From positions 1-20,446 of the forward strand of contig JABHHG010000242.1 of NCBI GenBank assembly GCA_018671635.1: DNA of 20,446 nucleotides. Direction: 5' to 3'. The DNA comes from Fidelibacterota bacterium (GTDB lineage Bacteria > Fidelibacterota > Marinisomatia > SCGC-AAA003-L08 > D37C17). Below are positions 1 through 7,008 of the stretch, one piece after another. The stretch's first letter is position 1; each line of letters starts with the position of its first letter. The position numbers and the translations under genes are program-made. The notes under the pieces are model-generated. The model was not told the DNA's origin. It saw nothing but the letters and a program-made list of their open reading frames with translations, and did no database searches.

Positions 1-464
1 ACTTGTTGGCCCTTAACCCCATCAAATAATTGTGATTCATGCACCGTATAAAATCGCCCATAATCGGTAATCATTATCATGTCCATTTGGGTATCAAATT
101 GGAGAATGGAAAAAATGTTTCCCAGTAAGTGGTCTTCTCGTTTTCCCGATGCACCTAAAATAGTAACTGATTTTCCACCATGTACTTCAACCCATTTCAG
201 TGATTTACGTAAATCGTTTTCAGATTGATTGGGTGCATGTACCAAAATTTTGAAAAGGTCCTCTTTTAACTTTTGAGGAATAGAATCAAAATCACCCACA
301 ATGGCCTGGGGGCGTTTCCCATAATTAATAAGGGATTCTACTGCACCATCACAGCAGATGATACTTCCTGCAATATCCAATTCATGTAATGGAATATCAT
401 GCTTTGGGAACTCCCCATTGGCCAACACCACAATAGGTTCAATGAGTGAGGTTAACTCACGCAT
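1..464 (-). CDS. thiN: Thiamine diphosphokinase, 3' end beyond the window
   Basis: Transfers diphosphate from ATP to thiamine to give thiamine diphosphate, in the cytoplasm. My translation from the ATG at 464 gives 154 codons before the left edge. Family hallmarks are visible: an N-terminal segment with CCDGA (about residues 35-39), then VGDFDSIP (about 56-63), the SENDLRKSL stretch (about 81-89) and GKREDHLLGN (about 107-116), which together form the nucleotide and thiamine site of the TPK fold. The usual length is about 200-220 residues, so the C-terminal thiamine-binding part is missing here. The start codon overlaps the last 8 bases of the upstream M61 peptidase gene, so the two are very probably co-transcribed and translationally coupled. 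No thiamine-pyrophosphate riboswitch is seen between them, and there is no room for one. The family assignment rests on motifs read by eye and is fairly secure. Confidence 0.88.
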   Translation of the reverse strand, partial: MRELTSLIEPIVVLANGEFPKHDIPLHELDIAGSIICCDGAVESLINYGKRPQAIVGDFDSIPQKLKEDLFKILVHAPNQSENDLRKSLKWVEVHGGKSVTILGASGKREDHLLGNIFSILQFDTQMDMIMITDYGRFYTVHESQLFDGVKGQQ

Positions 465-2205
465 CCCAAGCCTGCTTTAGCCACCCTTCAAACATCTGTT
501 TTTGTCGTGGAGTGGGGTGTTCAAATTTTTCAATGTAATACTTATCAAACGGAAGCGATTTAGCTGTAACAGATATGGTTTTAATTAGTCCATCACGTGA
601 AATGAGAAAGTCAGCAGATTCACCAATAGGTACATTAGCCATGCAATCTTTCACATTTTCAGAGGATACTCGAATGTTATTGATGGCCAGAATTTCATCA
701 TTTGTATATAATCCAGATGTATAGCCTGAACCAGTAGATAATGTGGTGGTGATTTGGGTGGTATTCTTTTTGATATAAACGCCGAACGATCCTGATTTTT
801 CTCGTTCGGGTTTAGAATACTCAGACTTGAGTACCACACCGAAAGGTTCGAAATAATTACCAATGTTTAATGGAGTGGTGGTAGTGAGGTAATTCCATAT
901 TTCATTGAGGGGTTTACCTGCCACATCCTCGCATACAGATTTAAATGTAGTATCATTAATTCCTTTACCATCATCCTTAAATTTATCCCACAGAATACGA
1001 TAGACGGCATCCATAGATTTTTGGCCATCTGTCAAATCTCGAATAGTTAAATCTAAAGCCATGATAATGAGTCCACCTTTTAGGTAATACGAAATGGATG
1101 TATTTACGCTATTTTCATTGGGGCGATAGAGTTTTACCCATGCGTCAAAAGATGATTCTTCTACCGTCATTACATCTTTTCCCGGGATGCCTTCGTAACG
1201 TTTAATGTCATCGCAAATGGTTTCAAAATATTCTTTGATGGTGGATACACCACAGCGAGGCAAAAAGAGATTATCATAATAACTGGTCACGCCTTCAGCA
1301 ATCCATAACAAGTTCGTATAGACCTCGTTATAGTAATCGAATGGGCCTAATTCTTCAGGGCGAATTCGTTTAATATTCCATGTATGGAAAAATTCATGAG
1401 ATACTAAACTGAGGAGGCGAACATATTTTTTGCGGTCTTTGAATCCGTTGCGGTCATAAATCATGGAGCATGATCGGCAATGTTCAAGGCCACCAAATCC
1501 ACCACTGGTCAAATGGAGGAAGAATACATAATGATCATAAGGTGGCGTGTCGCCAAACATGGCATGGATTTCATCTACAATTTTTTTGGAGTCATCCAAT
1601 AGGGTGGGTACATCCACATTCCCCGTGGATGTGATTGCGTATTCGTGGGTGGCACCACCCGCTTCAAAACTGTGTATTTGGTGATTTCCCACTTCGATGG
1701 GGCAGTCAATTAAATCGTCAAAATTTTTGGCTACAAACTTATCATAACTACCTTTGTAGCTCTCTAAAGTTGTGGTAATTCGTTGCCATTCATGATATGG
1801 CTCCACTGTTAATTCCAAAGGTTGATTTTCATATCCATCTGGAACCATAAAGACGGAGGCACCGTTTATCATGGCTTGATCACCATCTAAATAACTGGTA
1901 CGTACGGTTTTTTCGTAGGCATAAACTTGGTAGCTGAATTCCATTTTAGCGGCATTGGATAGGGCCACTCGCCATGTATTCTTTGAAATCTTTTCCACAT
2001 CTAATTCAACTTGTTTGTTGGATGCAGAAACTGTGATTACATTTTTGGAAAATTCTCGTACTAAGTAAGAACCGGGTGTCCACACCGGCATTTTGAAATC
2101 TAAAACATCACCAGTATGACCATCCACCTCAATTTTAACATTGAATATATGGGTATGGGGGGCATCCATAGAGATAGTATATTTAATTTGACTTTTCTTT
2201 GACAT
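457..2205 (-). CDS. M61 family metallopeptidase with PDZ domain
   Basis: A 582-residue zinc peptidase of family M61 (glycyl aminopeptidase type). The zinc motif HEFFH lies at residues 270-274 inside the family signature HEFFHTWNIKRIRP; the third ligand is probably Glu304 in WIAEGVTSYY. The upstream GGFGGLEHCRS (235-245) is also family-typical. An N-terminal beta domain covers about 1-170, the catalytic domain about 171-450, and a PDZ-like domain about 452-548 (GVYIKK, then LYTNDEILAINNIRV). No signal peptide is visible, so a cytoplasmic location is likely. The start ATG has AGG about 6 bases upstream. The gene diverges from the LolA-like gene and its end overlaps thiN by 8 bases. The physiological substrate is unknown; the family cleaves N-terminal glycine or alanine from peptides. 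Confidence 0.92.
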   Translation of the reverse strand: MSKKSQIKYTISMDAPHTHIFNVKIEVDGHTGDVLDFKMPVWTPGSYLVREFSKNVITVSASNKQVELDVEKISKNTWRVALSNAAKMEFSYQVYAYEKTVRTSYLDGDQAMINGASVFMVPDGYENQPLELTVEPYHEWQRITTTLESYKGSYDKFVAKNFDDLIDCPIEVGNHQIHSFEAGGATHEYAITSTGNVDVPTLLDDSKKIVDEIHAMFGDTPPYDHYVFFLHLTSGGFGGLEHCRSCSMIYDRNGFKDRKKYVRLLSLVSHEFFHTWNIKRIRPEELGPFDYYNEVYTNLLWIAEGVTSYYDNLFLPRCGVSTIKEYFETICDDIKRYEGIPGKDVMTVEESSFDAWVKLYRPNENSVNTSISYYLKGGLIIMALDLTIRDLTDGQKSMDAVYRILWDKFKDDGKGINDTTFKSVCEDVAGKPLNEIWNYLTTTTPLNIGNYFEPFGVVLKSEYSKPEREKSGSFGVYIKKNTTQITTTLSTGSGYTSGLYTNDEILAINNIRVSSENVKDCMANVPIGESADFLISRDGLIKTISVTAKSLPFDKYYIEKFEHPTPRQKQMFEGWLKQAWDA

Positions 2206-2271
2206 ATTGACCTAGGATAAATAATGAGTAGCAGTGAATGGTGAAAATTTACATTGGATAGCATACGCCTC

Positions 2272-2316
2272 ATTACCCTTTTTTGCTATGCGGTGATTGG
2301 GGTAATTTTGCCCCCA
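2272..2316 (+). promoter_or_regulatory. Alternative hairpins in the leader of the LolA-like gene
   Basis: ATTACCC (2272-2278) is exactly complementary to GGGTAAT (2300-2306). The same G run (2298-2302, TGGGG) can pair instead with CCCCA (2312-2316), which includes the first base of the start codon. The two pairings exclude each other. This is seen directly in the sequence; any regulatory role is inference. Confidence 0.3.
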
Positions 2317-3080
2317 TGAGAAATTATATATTAGTAAGTATTATTGCATTTTCGGCAATGTTGATAGCTGAAGAATTAACGGCAAATGAAATTTTAATTC
2401 GAGTTATGAACCGAACAAATGGGCTAAATCATTCTTTTGAGTTAGATATATTAAAATCTCAAAAAGGGAAGCCAAATAAAAATAAACGGTTGAAAATTTC
2501 AGCCTATTGGCCCGCAGAAGGGGTACACTCTCGTATGAGTTTTGTGGAAACATTGGCGCCAGATAATTTGAAAGATGTGCGGTTTTGGGAGCATCGCTTT
2601 AAAGATGGTTCAAAAGCAAAACGGTGGATGACCATGCCTCTCACTGGAAAGTTGAAAGATGTGTCGGACAAAAAACCCAATAAAAATGAGTTTAATTTTT
2701 CTGAATTAGAGATTACGCCAGAAAACATCAATAATCATGATAATAAAATTATTGAGCAGAAGGCATTGAATGGTAAAGCGGTTATCATTTTAGAATCGGT
2801 TCAGCGGTCAAAGAAAAAAATCCGTAAAAAATTATGGATTGATAAAGATGAATCTTTTATTTTGAAAGCAGAGTTTTATACTAAAAGTGGTCGCAAAAGC
2901 AAAACTATTGATATGGGTGATTTCTCGGTAAAAAAGGAGATGACATTCCCTCAATCTATACATGTTGAAGATTTACGTAAGAAGATTATCTACGATGTAA
3001 AAATTGAGAATATAAATTTATCGCCAGCATATAATGTGGATGATTTTATGCCAAAAGGGAGTGGTGTTGAGTCGAATTAA
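2316..3080 (+). CDS. LolA-like outer membrane lipoprotein-sorting family protein
   Basis: A 254-residue exported protein. From the ATG at 2316 it begins MRNYILVSIIAFSAMLIAEE, a short signal peptide; an in-frame TTG at 2283 would add 11 residues before it and is less likely. The mature part fits the LolA-like 'outer membrane lipoprotein-sorting protein' family: a helix ANEILIRVMNR near the N-terminus, alternating beta strands with many Lys, WEHRF and KRWMTMP around 91-108, KLWIDKDESFILKAEFY around 172-188 and a final NLSPAYNVDDFMPKG. In other bacteria this family often sits beside RND or MMPL exporters; none is present here. The cargo, lipid or lipoprotein, is inferred from fold only. It overlaps the following RNA methyltransferase gene by 14 bases if that gene starts at TTG 3067. 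There is no good ribosome-binding site, and the start is preceded by G4/C5 tracts. Confidence 0.72.
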   Translation: MRNYILVSIIAFSAMLIAEELTANEILIRVMNRTNGLNHSFELDILKSQKGKPNKNKRLKISAYWPAEGVHSRMSFVETLAPDNLKDVRFWEHRFKDGSKAKRWMTMPLTGKLKDVSDKKPNKNEFNFSELEITPENINNHDNKIIEQKALNGKAVIILESVQRSKKKIRKKLWIDKDESFILKAEFYTKSGRKSKTIDMGDFSVKKEMTFPQSIHVEDLRKKIIYDVKIENINLSPAYNVDDFMPKGSGVESN

Positions 3081-3615
3081 ACGCACCAATGATGAGCTAA
3101 AAGCAGATAGACCTACGTTGGATGAAGTAAAACAGATTCCCCGTTTGCCCATATCCATTTTAGTGGAAGATGTACGTTCTGTACATAATGTGGGCTCAAT
3201 ATTTAGATCGGCTGATGGGTTTGGCGCAGAGAAAATTTATTTGACAGGTTATACGGCTTATCCACCTCGTGAAGATTTACATAAAACGGCGTTAGGTGCA
3301 GAGAAAGCAGTTCCATGGCAGCATTTTGAAAACTCATTGGATGCGGCAAAATCCATCAAGGCACAGGGAATAAAATTAATACTGTTAGAGCAAACTACTA
3401 CTTCTGTGGATATTTATTCCATTTCAGAAGCAGAATTTCCCATCTGTTTTATCGTTGGGAATGAGGTGACGGGAGTATCAGAGGGGTTATCTGCAATGGC
3501 AGACATCCATGTTGAAATTCCCATGCGAGGTGTGAAGCAAAGTTTGAATGTTTCTGTGGCCACCGGTGTGGTGGGGTACGAGTTGGCTAGAAGTTTTGTA
3601 GAAAATCAGAGTTAA
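3067..3615 (+). CDS. SpoU/TrmH family RNA 2'-O-methyltransferase
   Basis: An SAM-dependent SPOUT methyltransferase acting on tRNA or rRNA ribose, 182 residues from the chosen start. All three SpoU motifs are intact: motif 1 NVGSIFRSADGFG (41-53, with the catalytic Arg), motif 2 CFIVGNEVTGVSEG (127-140) and motif 3 IPMRGVKQSLNVSVATGVV (151-169), which form the trefoil-knot SAM site. There is no N-terminal RNA-binding extension, so this is a minimal SpoU protein and its RNA target cannot be told. I chose TTG 3067 because AAGGGAG (3055-3061) sits 5 bases upstream; GTG 3061 or 3064 and ATG 3034 are in-frame alternatives. The start lies inside the end of the LolA-like gene, implying coupling. The last codons form one arm of a 12-bp inverted repeat. 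Confidence 0.9.
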   Translation: MSRIKRTNDELKADRPTLDEVKQIPRLPISILVEDVRSVHNVGSIFRSADGFGAEKIYLTGYTAYPPREDLHKTALGAEKAVPWQHFENSLDAAKSIKAQGIKLILLEQTTTSVDIYSISEAEFPICFIVGNEVTGVSEGLSAMADIHVEIPMRGVKQSLNVSVATGVVGYELARSFVENQS

Positions 3616-3633
3616 TTCAGCTTCTACAAAACT
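3592..3633. terminator. 12-bp perfect hairpin spanning the methyltransferase stop codon
   Basis: AGTTTTGTAGAA (3592-3603) and TTCTACAAAACT (3622-3633) are exact reverse complements separated by 18 bases that contain the stop codon TAA (3613-3615). It lies between convergent genes. No T-tract follows on either strand, so a classical intrinsic terminator is not proven; it may protect or end both transcripts. Confidence 0.45.
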
Positions 3634-3666
3634 GCTTAATTAGAAAACCAATTTATAGTAATGAAA

Positions 3667-4257
3667 TTAATAATAAAATCTTACCATGAATTTAGGGATA
3701 AGCCTTGAAGTCTTAACTGTTTGTGTATAATTATCATTTTCATCATCTTCAGTTGATAACATTGAATACATTGCTTCACCACCAAAGCTAAAATTTTCAT
3801 TAATAAAATACTCTGCACCAAATGTTGGCGAAATAATTAATGCATCCAATTCAACATCTTCATTATATCCATATCCATTATATTCATTATCATAATCTAT
3901 TCCAATCCACGTTTTTCCAACCCTAACACCCCCATAAGTTCTCATTTTACTTGAATAGGTGGATTTAAAAATTCCAAAACTTATTTCCAAAAATGATTCT
4001 GAATATTTAGAATCATCGTAAGAATAATCATCATAGTCTGTCTCCCTCGAAATACTACTATATGCTATTAGAGGTTCTATGAATATACCAGAGGCAGTTT
4101 GGAATGGGAAATATACCCCCATTGAAGATCCACTCTCATCAGGCATCTGCTCCATCATAATACTTGGCAATGTATGAAATTCAAATCCAATACCTCTCTT
4201 GGGCTGTTGCGAAATCAATAAACTGGTAAGTAAAATAAGTAGTAATATTTTTTTCAT
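3667..4257 (-). CDS. Small outer-membrane beta-barrel-like protein, unrecognised family
   Basis: A 196-residue protein I cannot place in a named family. It has a clear signal peptide (MKKILLLILLTSLLISQ). The remainder alternates short amphipathic strands (GIGFEFHTL, MGVYFPF, GIFIEPLIAYSS, FLEISFGIFKS, MRTYGGVRVG, LIISPTFGAEYF, FSFGGEAMYS) with acidic Tyr/Asp/Asn-rich loops at about 71-86, 121-138 and 168-180. It ends in KFMVRFYY with a terminal aromatic, the usual signal for outer-membrane barrel insertion. About eight strands fit, in the range of OmpW/OmpX-size or YadA-unrelated 'porin family' proteins. Function is unknown. It is transcribed toward the methyltransferase gene and diverges from the secreted hydrolase. 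A 10-bp dyad stands 22 bases upstream of its start. Confidence 0.7.
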   Translation of the reverse strand: MKKILLLILLTSLLISQQPKRGIGFEFHTLPSIMMEQMPDESGSSMGVYFPFQTASGIFIEPLIAYSSISRETDYDDYSYDDSKYSESFLEISFGIFKSTYSSKMRTYGGVRVGKTWIGIDYDNEYNGYGYNEDVELDALIISPTFGAEYFINENFSFGGEAMYSMLSTEDDENDNYTQTVKTSRLIPKFMVRFYY

Positions 4258-4278
4258 CTTTTCATCCGAATAATCTTA

Positions 4279-4307
4279 AAGTTTAACTAAAATTTATAGT
4301 TAAACTT
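4279..4307. promoter_or_regulatory. Perfect 10-bp dyad upstream of the barrel gene
   Basis: AAGTTTAACT (4279-4288) and AGTTAAACTT (4298-4307) are exact reverse complements with a 9-base AT-only spacer. On the minus strand the spacer begins TATAAATTT, a possible -10 box, so the dyad would flank it as an operator does. It could equally be a leader hairpin of the barrel gene. The dyad is seen directly; the operator role is inferred. Confidence 0.45.
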
Positions 4308-4337
4308 AATATTGTTTATGTGTATATAACTTATTTT

Positions 4338-4350
4338 TTAACCATTAACC
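4338..4350. repeat. Short TTAACCATTAACC repeat unit
   Basis: Two copies of TTAACC around ATTAACC in the 4258-4443 spacer. It is the reverse complement of the GGTTAATGGTT-type units at 16159-16190 and resembles the unit at 17873-17896. Confidence 0.35.
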
Positions 4351-4443
4351 ATGATTTCCAGTTACATCTCTTTACGATTGTCTCTTTGAGATTGGTGGGT
4401 AGTGCATGTAAATTGAGTATTCTTATTGAGGTGCATTTTCAGC

Positions 4444-5814
4444 ATGTGGTATTTTTTTAGAGCTTCCCTTTTGATTTCATTATTTTCGATTCTTTTTTCA
4501 TTTGAGCGAGGCAGTATTGTGAGCATTCAAGAAATTGATTATGAATCCCATGCTGAAATTCAAGCAAATATTGATAATGATTTGGGAACGTTGAGCATCG
4601 ACATTGATTATGGGGCTACCATGTATAAAGTGGTATATGAAACGGTGGATGGCTTTGGAGATTCTACTATCGCCTCGGGTGTATTTGCAGTCCCTGAGGG
4701 TGAAAATGAGGCCTATGGAATTTTATCTTGGCAACATGGAACTGCTATTCATAGAGATGGTGCACAGTCAAACAATGGTTTTGATGTATTAAGTCGTGTA
4801 GTAGCCGCATCAGGATTTGTATATGTGGCAGCAGATTATTTAGGTTTGGGTGTTTCGGAGACAGTACACCCCTATATTTTAAAATACCCCACTGCAAATG
4901 CAGTCATCGACCTAATTCGTGCTGTTAGAAATTATTATTCAGAAGATTTTGCCCTATCCTTAAATCGTCAATTAACGCTCATTGGCTATTCTGAAGGTGG
5001 CTATGCTACCTTAGCCACTCAAATGGTAATGGAGCAAGAGCTGCCAGATGAGTTCGATATTACGGTCTCTTTTCCCATGGCAGGGCCTTATGACGTGTCA
5101 GGTATTATGGTAGATGTGATGTTAGAAAATACTTATTACGGAGAACCTTTCTACATGCCGTATACTCTCTACTCATACATTCATTATTATGGAATAGGTG
5201 ATGTATCAGATTATTTCGTACCAGATTTTGCAGTGGATGTGGAAGACCTATATAGTGGAACTTATGGAGGAGGATATATTAATAGCTATATGAATAATAA
5301 CGGATATAATCCCCCCATTGCCTGTATGTTGCCAGATGTGGTAACTGAATTTTCATCAGATGAAAATCATATACTACATCAATTATTGGCTGAAAATGAC
5401 TTATTCGATTGGGCACCTCAATCCTTAACCTACCTTTTCCATGCATTAGGTGATGAATTGGTATCTCATGAAAATTCAATATTAGCATATGATACTTTTA
5501 TAGCTAATGGATCCGAAGATGTTCATATTGAACTTATACCTGAATCGTTTGGTGGGCATGCTGAGGCGGCCCCGTTTGCTGTACTTACTGCCTACTCTAT
5601 TGGAGAACAACTTCAGCTTATAAATCCCAAGGGTGATGTGACTCATGATGCCATGGTTGATATTACTGATTTAGTATTTACGGTGAATATTATCATGTCG
5701 ATTGTAACGGATGTAGATAATTATGCACTCTGGGCAGCAGATTTTAATTCTGATGCTATAATTGATATTTTAGATTTGGTAAATATGGTTAATTACATAT
5801 TGTCACAACCTTAA
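4444..5814 (+). CDS. Secreted alpha/beta hydrolase with C-terminal dockerin-like domain
   Basis: A 456-residue exported esterase/lipase-like enzyme. The N-terminus (MWYFFRASLLISLFSILFSF) is a signal peptide; an in-frame TTG at 4426 is a weaker start. The alpha/beta-hydrolase core covers about 60-390: WQHGTAIHRDGAQ (97-109, oxyanion region), nucleophile elbow GYSEGG with Ser183, probable acid Asp337 in HALGDELV, and His372 in FGGHAEAAPF. It resembles the secretory-lipase group. Residues 397-456 form two dockerin-like halves, GDVTHDAMVDITDLVFTVN and ADFNSDAIIDILDLVNMVN, each a Ca-loop plus helix. The usual Gly after the second Asp is Ala in both, and the first loop lacks the usual Asn. No cohesin or scaffoldin gene is nearby, so the tail's partner is unknown. 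The substrate is unknown. Confidence 0.85.
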   Translation: MWYFFRASLLISLFSILFSFERGSIVSIQEIDYESHAEIQANIDNDLGTLSIDIDYGATMYKVVYETVDGFGDSTIASGVFAVPEGENEAYGILSWQHGTAIHRDGAQSNNGFDVLSRVVAASGFVYVAADYLGLGVSETVHPYILKYPTANAVIDLIRAVRNYYSEDFALSLNRQLTLIGYSEGGYATLATQMVMEQELPDEFDITVSFPMAGPYDVSGIMVDVMLENTYYGEPFYMPYTLYSYIHYYGIGDVSDYFVPDFAVDVEDLYSGTYGGGYINSYMNNNGYNPPIACMLPDVVTEFSSDENHILHQLLAENDLFDWAPQSLTYLFHALGDELVSHENSILAYDTFIANGSEDVHIELIPESFGGHAEAAPFAVLTAYSIGEQLQLINPKGDVTHDAMVDITDLVFTVNIIMSIVTDVDNYALWAADFNSDAIIDILDLVNMVNYILSQP

Positions 5815-5815
5815 T

Positions 5816-5829
5816 CGGAACAAATTCCG
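5816..5829 (+). terminator. Possible weak terminator after the hydrolase gene
   Basis: CGGAA-CAAA-TTCCG, a 5-bp stem with a 4-base loop, starts one base after the hydrolase stop codon. It is followed by T-rich sequence without a true T run, so it is weak as an intrinsic terminator. Confidence 0.3.
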
Positions 5830-5855
5830 TTCTTAGTCTTATTTAAACTTGTAAC

Positions 5856-5880
5856 CCTTTAGGATTTAGTTAACTAAAGG
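5856..5880. promoter_or_regulatory. Palindrome and hairpin in the ribD leader
   Basis: TTTAGTTAACTAAA (5865-5878) is a perfect 14-bp palindrome. In addition CCTTTAG (5856-5862) pairs exactly with CTAAAGG (5874-5880). It lies 33 bases before the ribD start, where an FMN riboswitch would be expected in many bacteria; no such riboswitch motif is visible. An operator or alternative RNA hairpin is plausible but unproven. Confidence 0.4.
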
Positions 5881-5913
5881 ATGGTAGAATAACTGTAAAT
5901 TTGGCGCAAGAAA

Positions 5914-7008
5914 ATGGACACATTTTACACATTTGATATTCATGAGGCATTTATGTCTCGAGCACTGGAACTGGCCCGTCAGGGACAAGGCAAGGTTTCG
6001 CCCAATCCAATGGTGGGTTGCATACTGGTCAAAGACGGTGAGATTATCGGTGAAGGTTATCATGAAGCTTATGGTGGCCCGCATGCAGAAGTAATGGCGT
6101 ATAAAAATGCTATTAAAGAACCGGTAGATGCTACCGTATATGTGACCATGGAACCCTGTAGCATTTTTTCAAAAACACCACCATGTACTAAATTTTTGAT
6201 AGAAAATAGTGCCGCCGAAGTATATGTGGCAATGTTAGATCCAAACCCCGAAGTCAATGGTAATGGTGTAGCTGAATTGATTCATGCAGGAATTCCGGTA
6301 AAAACAGGAATTTTGAAAGAAGAAGCTGAATTTTTAAATCGTGGGTTCACCAAGATTATGAAACATGGTCGCCCATGGGTTATTGCCAAAGCGGCTCAAT
6401 CTGCAAATGGATTTTTGGGCATAGATTCAGATTCTCAAACATGGATTACCGGTGAGGAATCAAAAGAACATTCCCATAATTTACGTGCCCATGTGGATGC
6501 CATAATGGTGGGTCGACAAACGGCACTTATTGATAATCCTAAATTGACAGTTCGTGAAGTGGCAGGGTATAATCCCCAACGAATAGTGGTAGATACAAAC
6601 CGGAAACTTCCACTCACATTAAATATTTTTAGAGACCATCAAGCCGATACAAAAGTACTCTGTTCTGATGCACGATTTGAACGAAGCCGAACCTCATTTT
6701 GTGATTTTATCCCCGTGAAAGAAGCTGACAGTGGCCAGTTAGATCCGGCCGCAATATTAGATACTTTGGCCAATGAAGGTATCACGTCCGTAATACTTGA
6801 AGGTGGCGCCGAAATACTACAATCTTTTAATGATACTGGACTGATAGATGAAATTTATTTATATACTGCATCCCATGATTTAGAGGATGCCATATTAGAA
6901 AATCCGTTGAAAATATCTGAAGATTGGGATGTGAAAGAGACCAAAAAATTAGGTGATGATACCCTTATTATTGCCGAAAGGAAAGTAGAATGTTTACAGG
7001 AATCGTAG
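5914..7008 (+). CDS. ribD: Bifunctional riboflavin deaminase/reductase RibD
   Basis: Catalyses the second and third steps of riboflavin synthesis: deamination of the pyrimidine from GTP, then NADPH-dependent reduction of its ribosyl group. At 364 residues it is full length. The deaminase domain (about 8-140) has the zinc site His57-Ala-Glu59 plus Cys82 and Cys91 in PCSIFSKTPPC; the usual sequence between these Cys is His-rich, here Ser-Ile-Phe-Ser-Lys. The reductase domain (about 150-360) shows RPWVIAKAAQSANG, VGRQTALIDNPKLTVR and VILEGGAEI. The start ATG lacks a strong ribosome site; an in-frame ATG 39 bases downstream has TGAGG before it, but the chosen start keeps the usual few residues before the first helix. 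First gene of the rib operon; it overlaps ribE by 19 bases. Confidence 0.95.
   Translation: MDTFYTFDIHEAFMSRALELARQGQGKVSPNPMVGCILVKDGEIIGEGYHEAYGGPHAEVMAYKNAIKEPVDATVYVTMEPCSIFSKTPPCTKFLIENSAAEVYVAMLDPNPEVNGNGVAELIHAGIPVKTGILKEEAEFLNRGFTKIMKHGRPWVIAKAAQSANGFLGIDSDSQTWITGEESKEHSHNLRAHVDAIMVGRQTALIDNPKLTVREVAGYNPQRIVVDTNRKLPLTLNIFRDHQADTKVLCSDARFERSRTSFCDFIPVKEADSGQLDPAAILDTLANEGITSVILEGGAEILQSFNDTGLIDEIYLYTASHDLEDAILENPLKISEDWDVKETKKLGDDTLIIAERKVECLQES

Noticed and set aside
2283..2315. TTG start giving 11 more residues on the LolA-like protein
   Set aside because: The added residues would precede a normal signal peptide; ATG 2316 gives a proper Lys/Arg-hydrophobic N-terminus.
3034..3066. 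ATG 3034 as the start of the RNA methyltransferase
   Set aside because: It would overlap the upstream gene by 47 bases and has no ribosome site; TTG 3067 has AAGGGAG at good spacing.
5815..5913. FMN riboswitch before ribD
   Set aside because: The leader is AT-rich, only 99 bases long and lacks the conserved AGGGGCA-type and later blocks.
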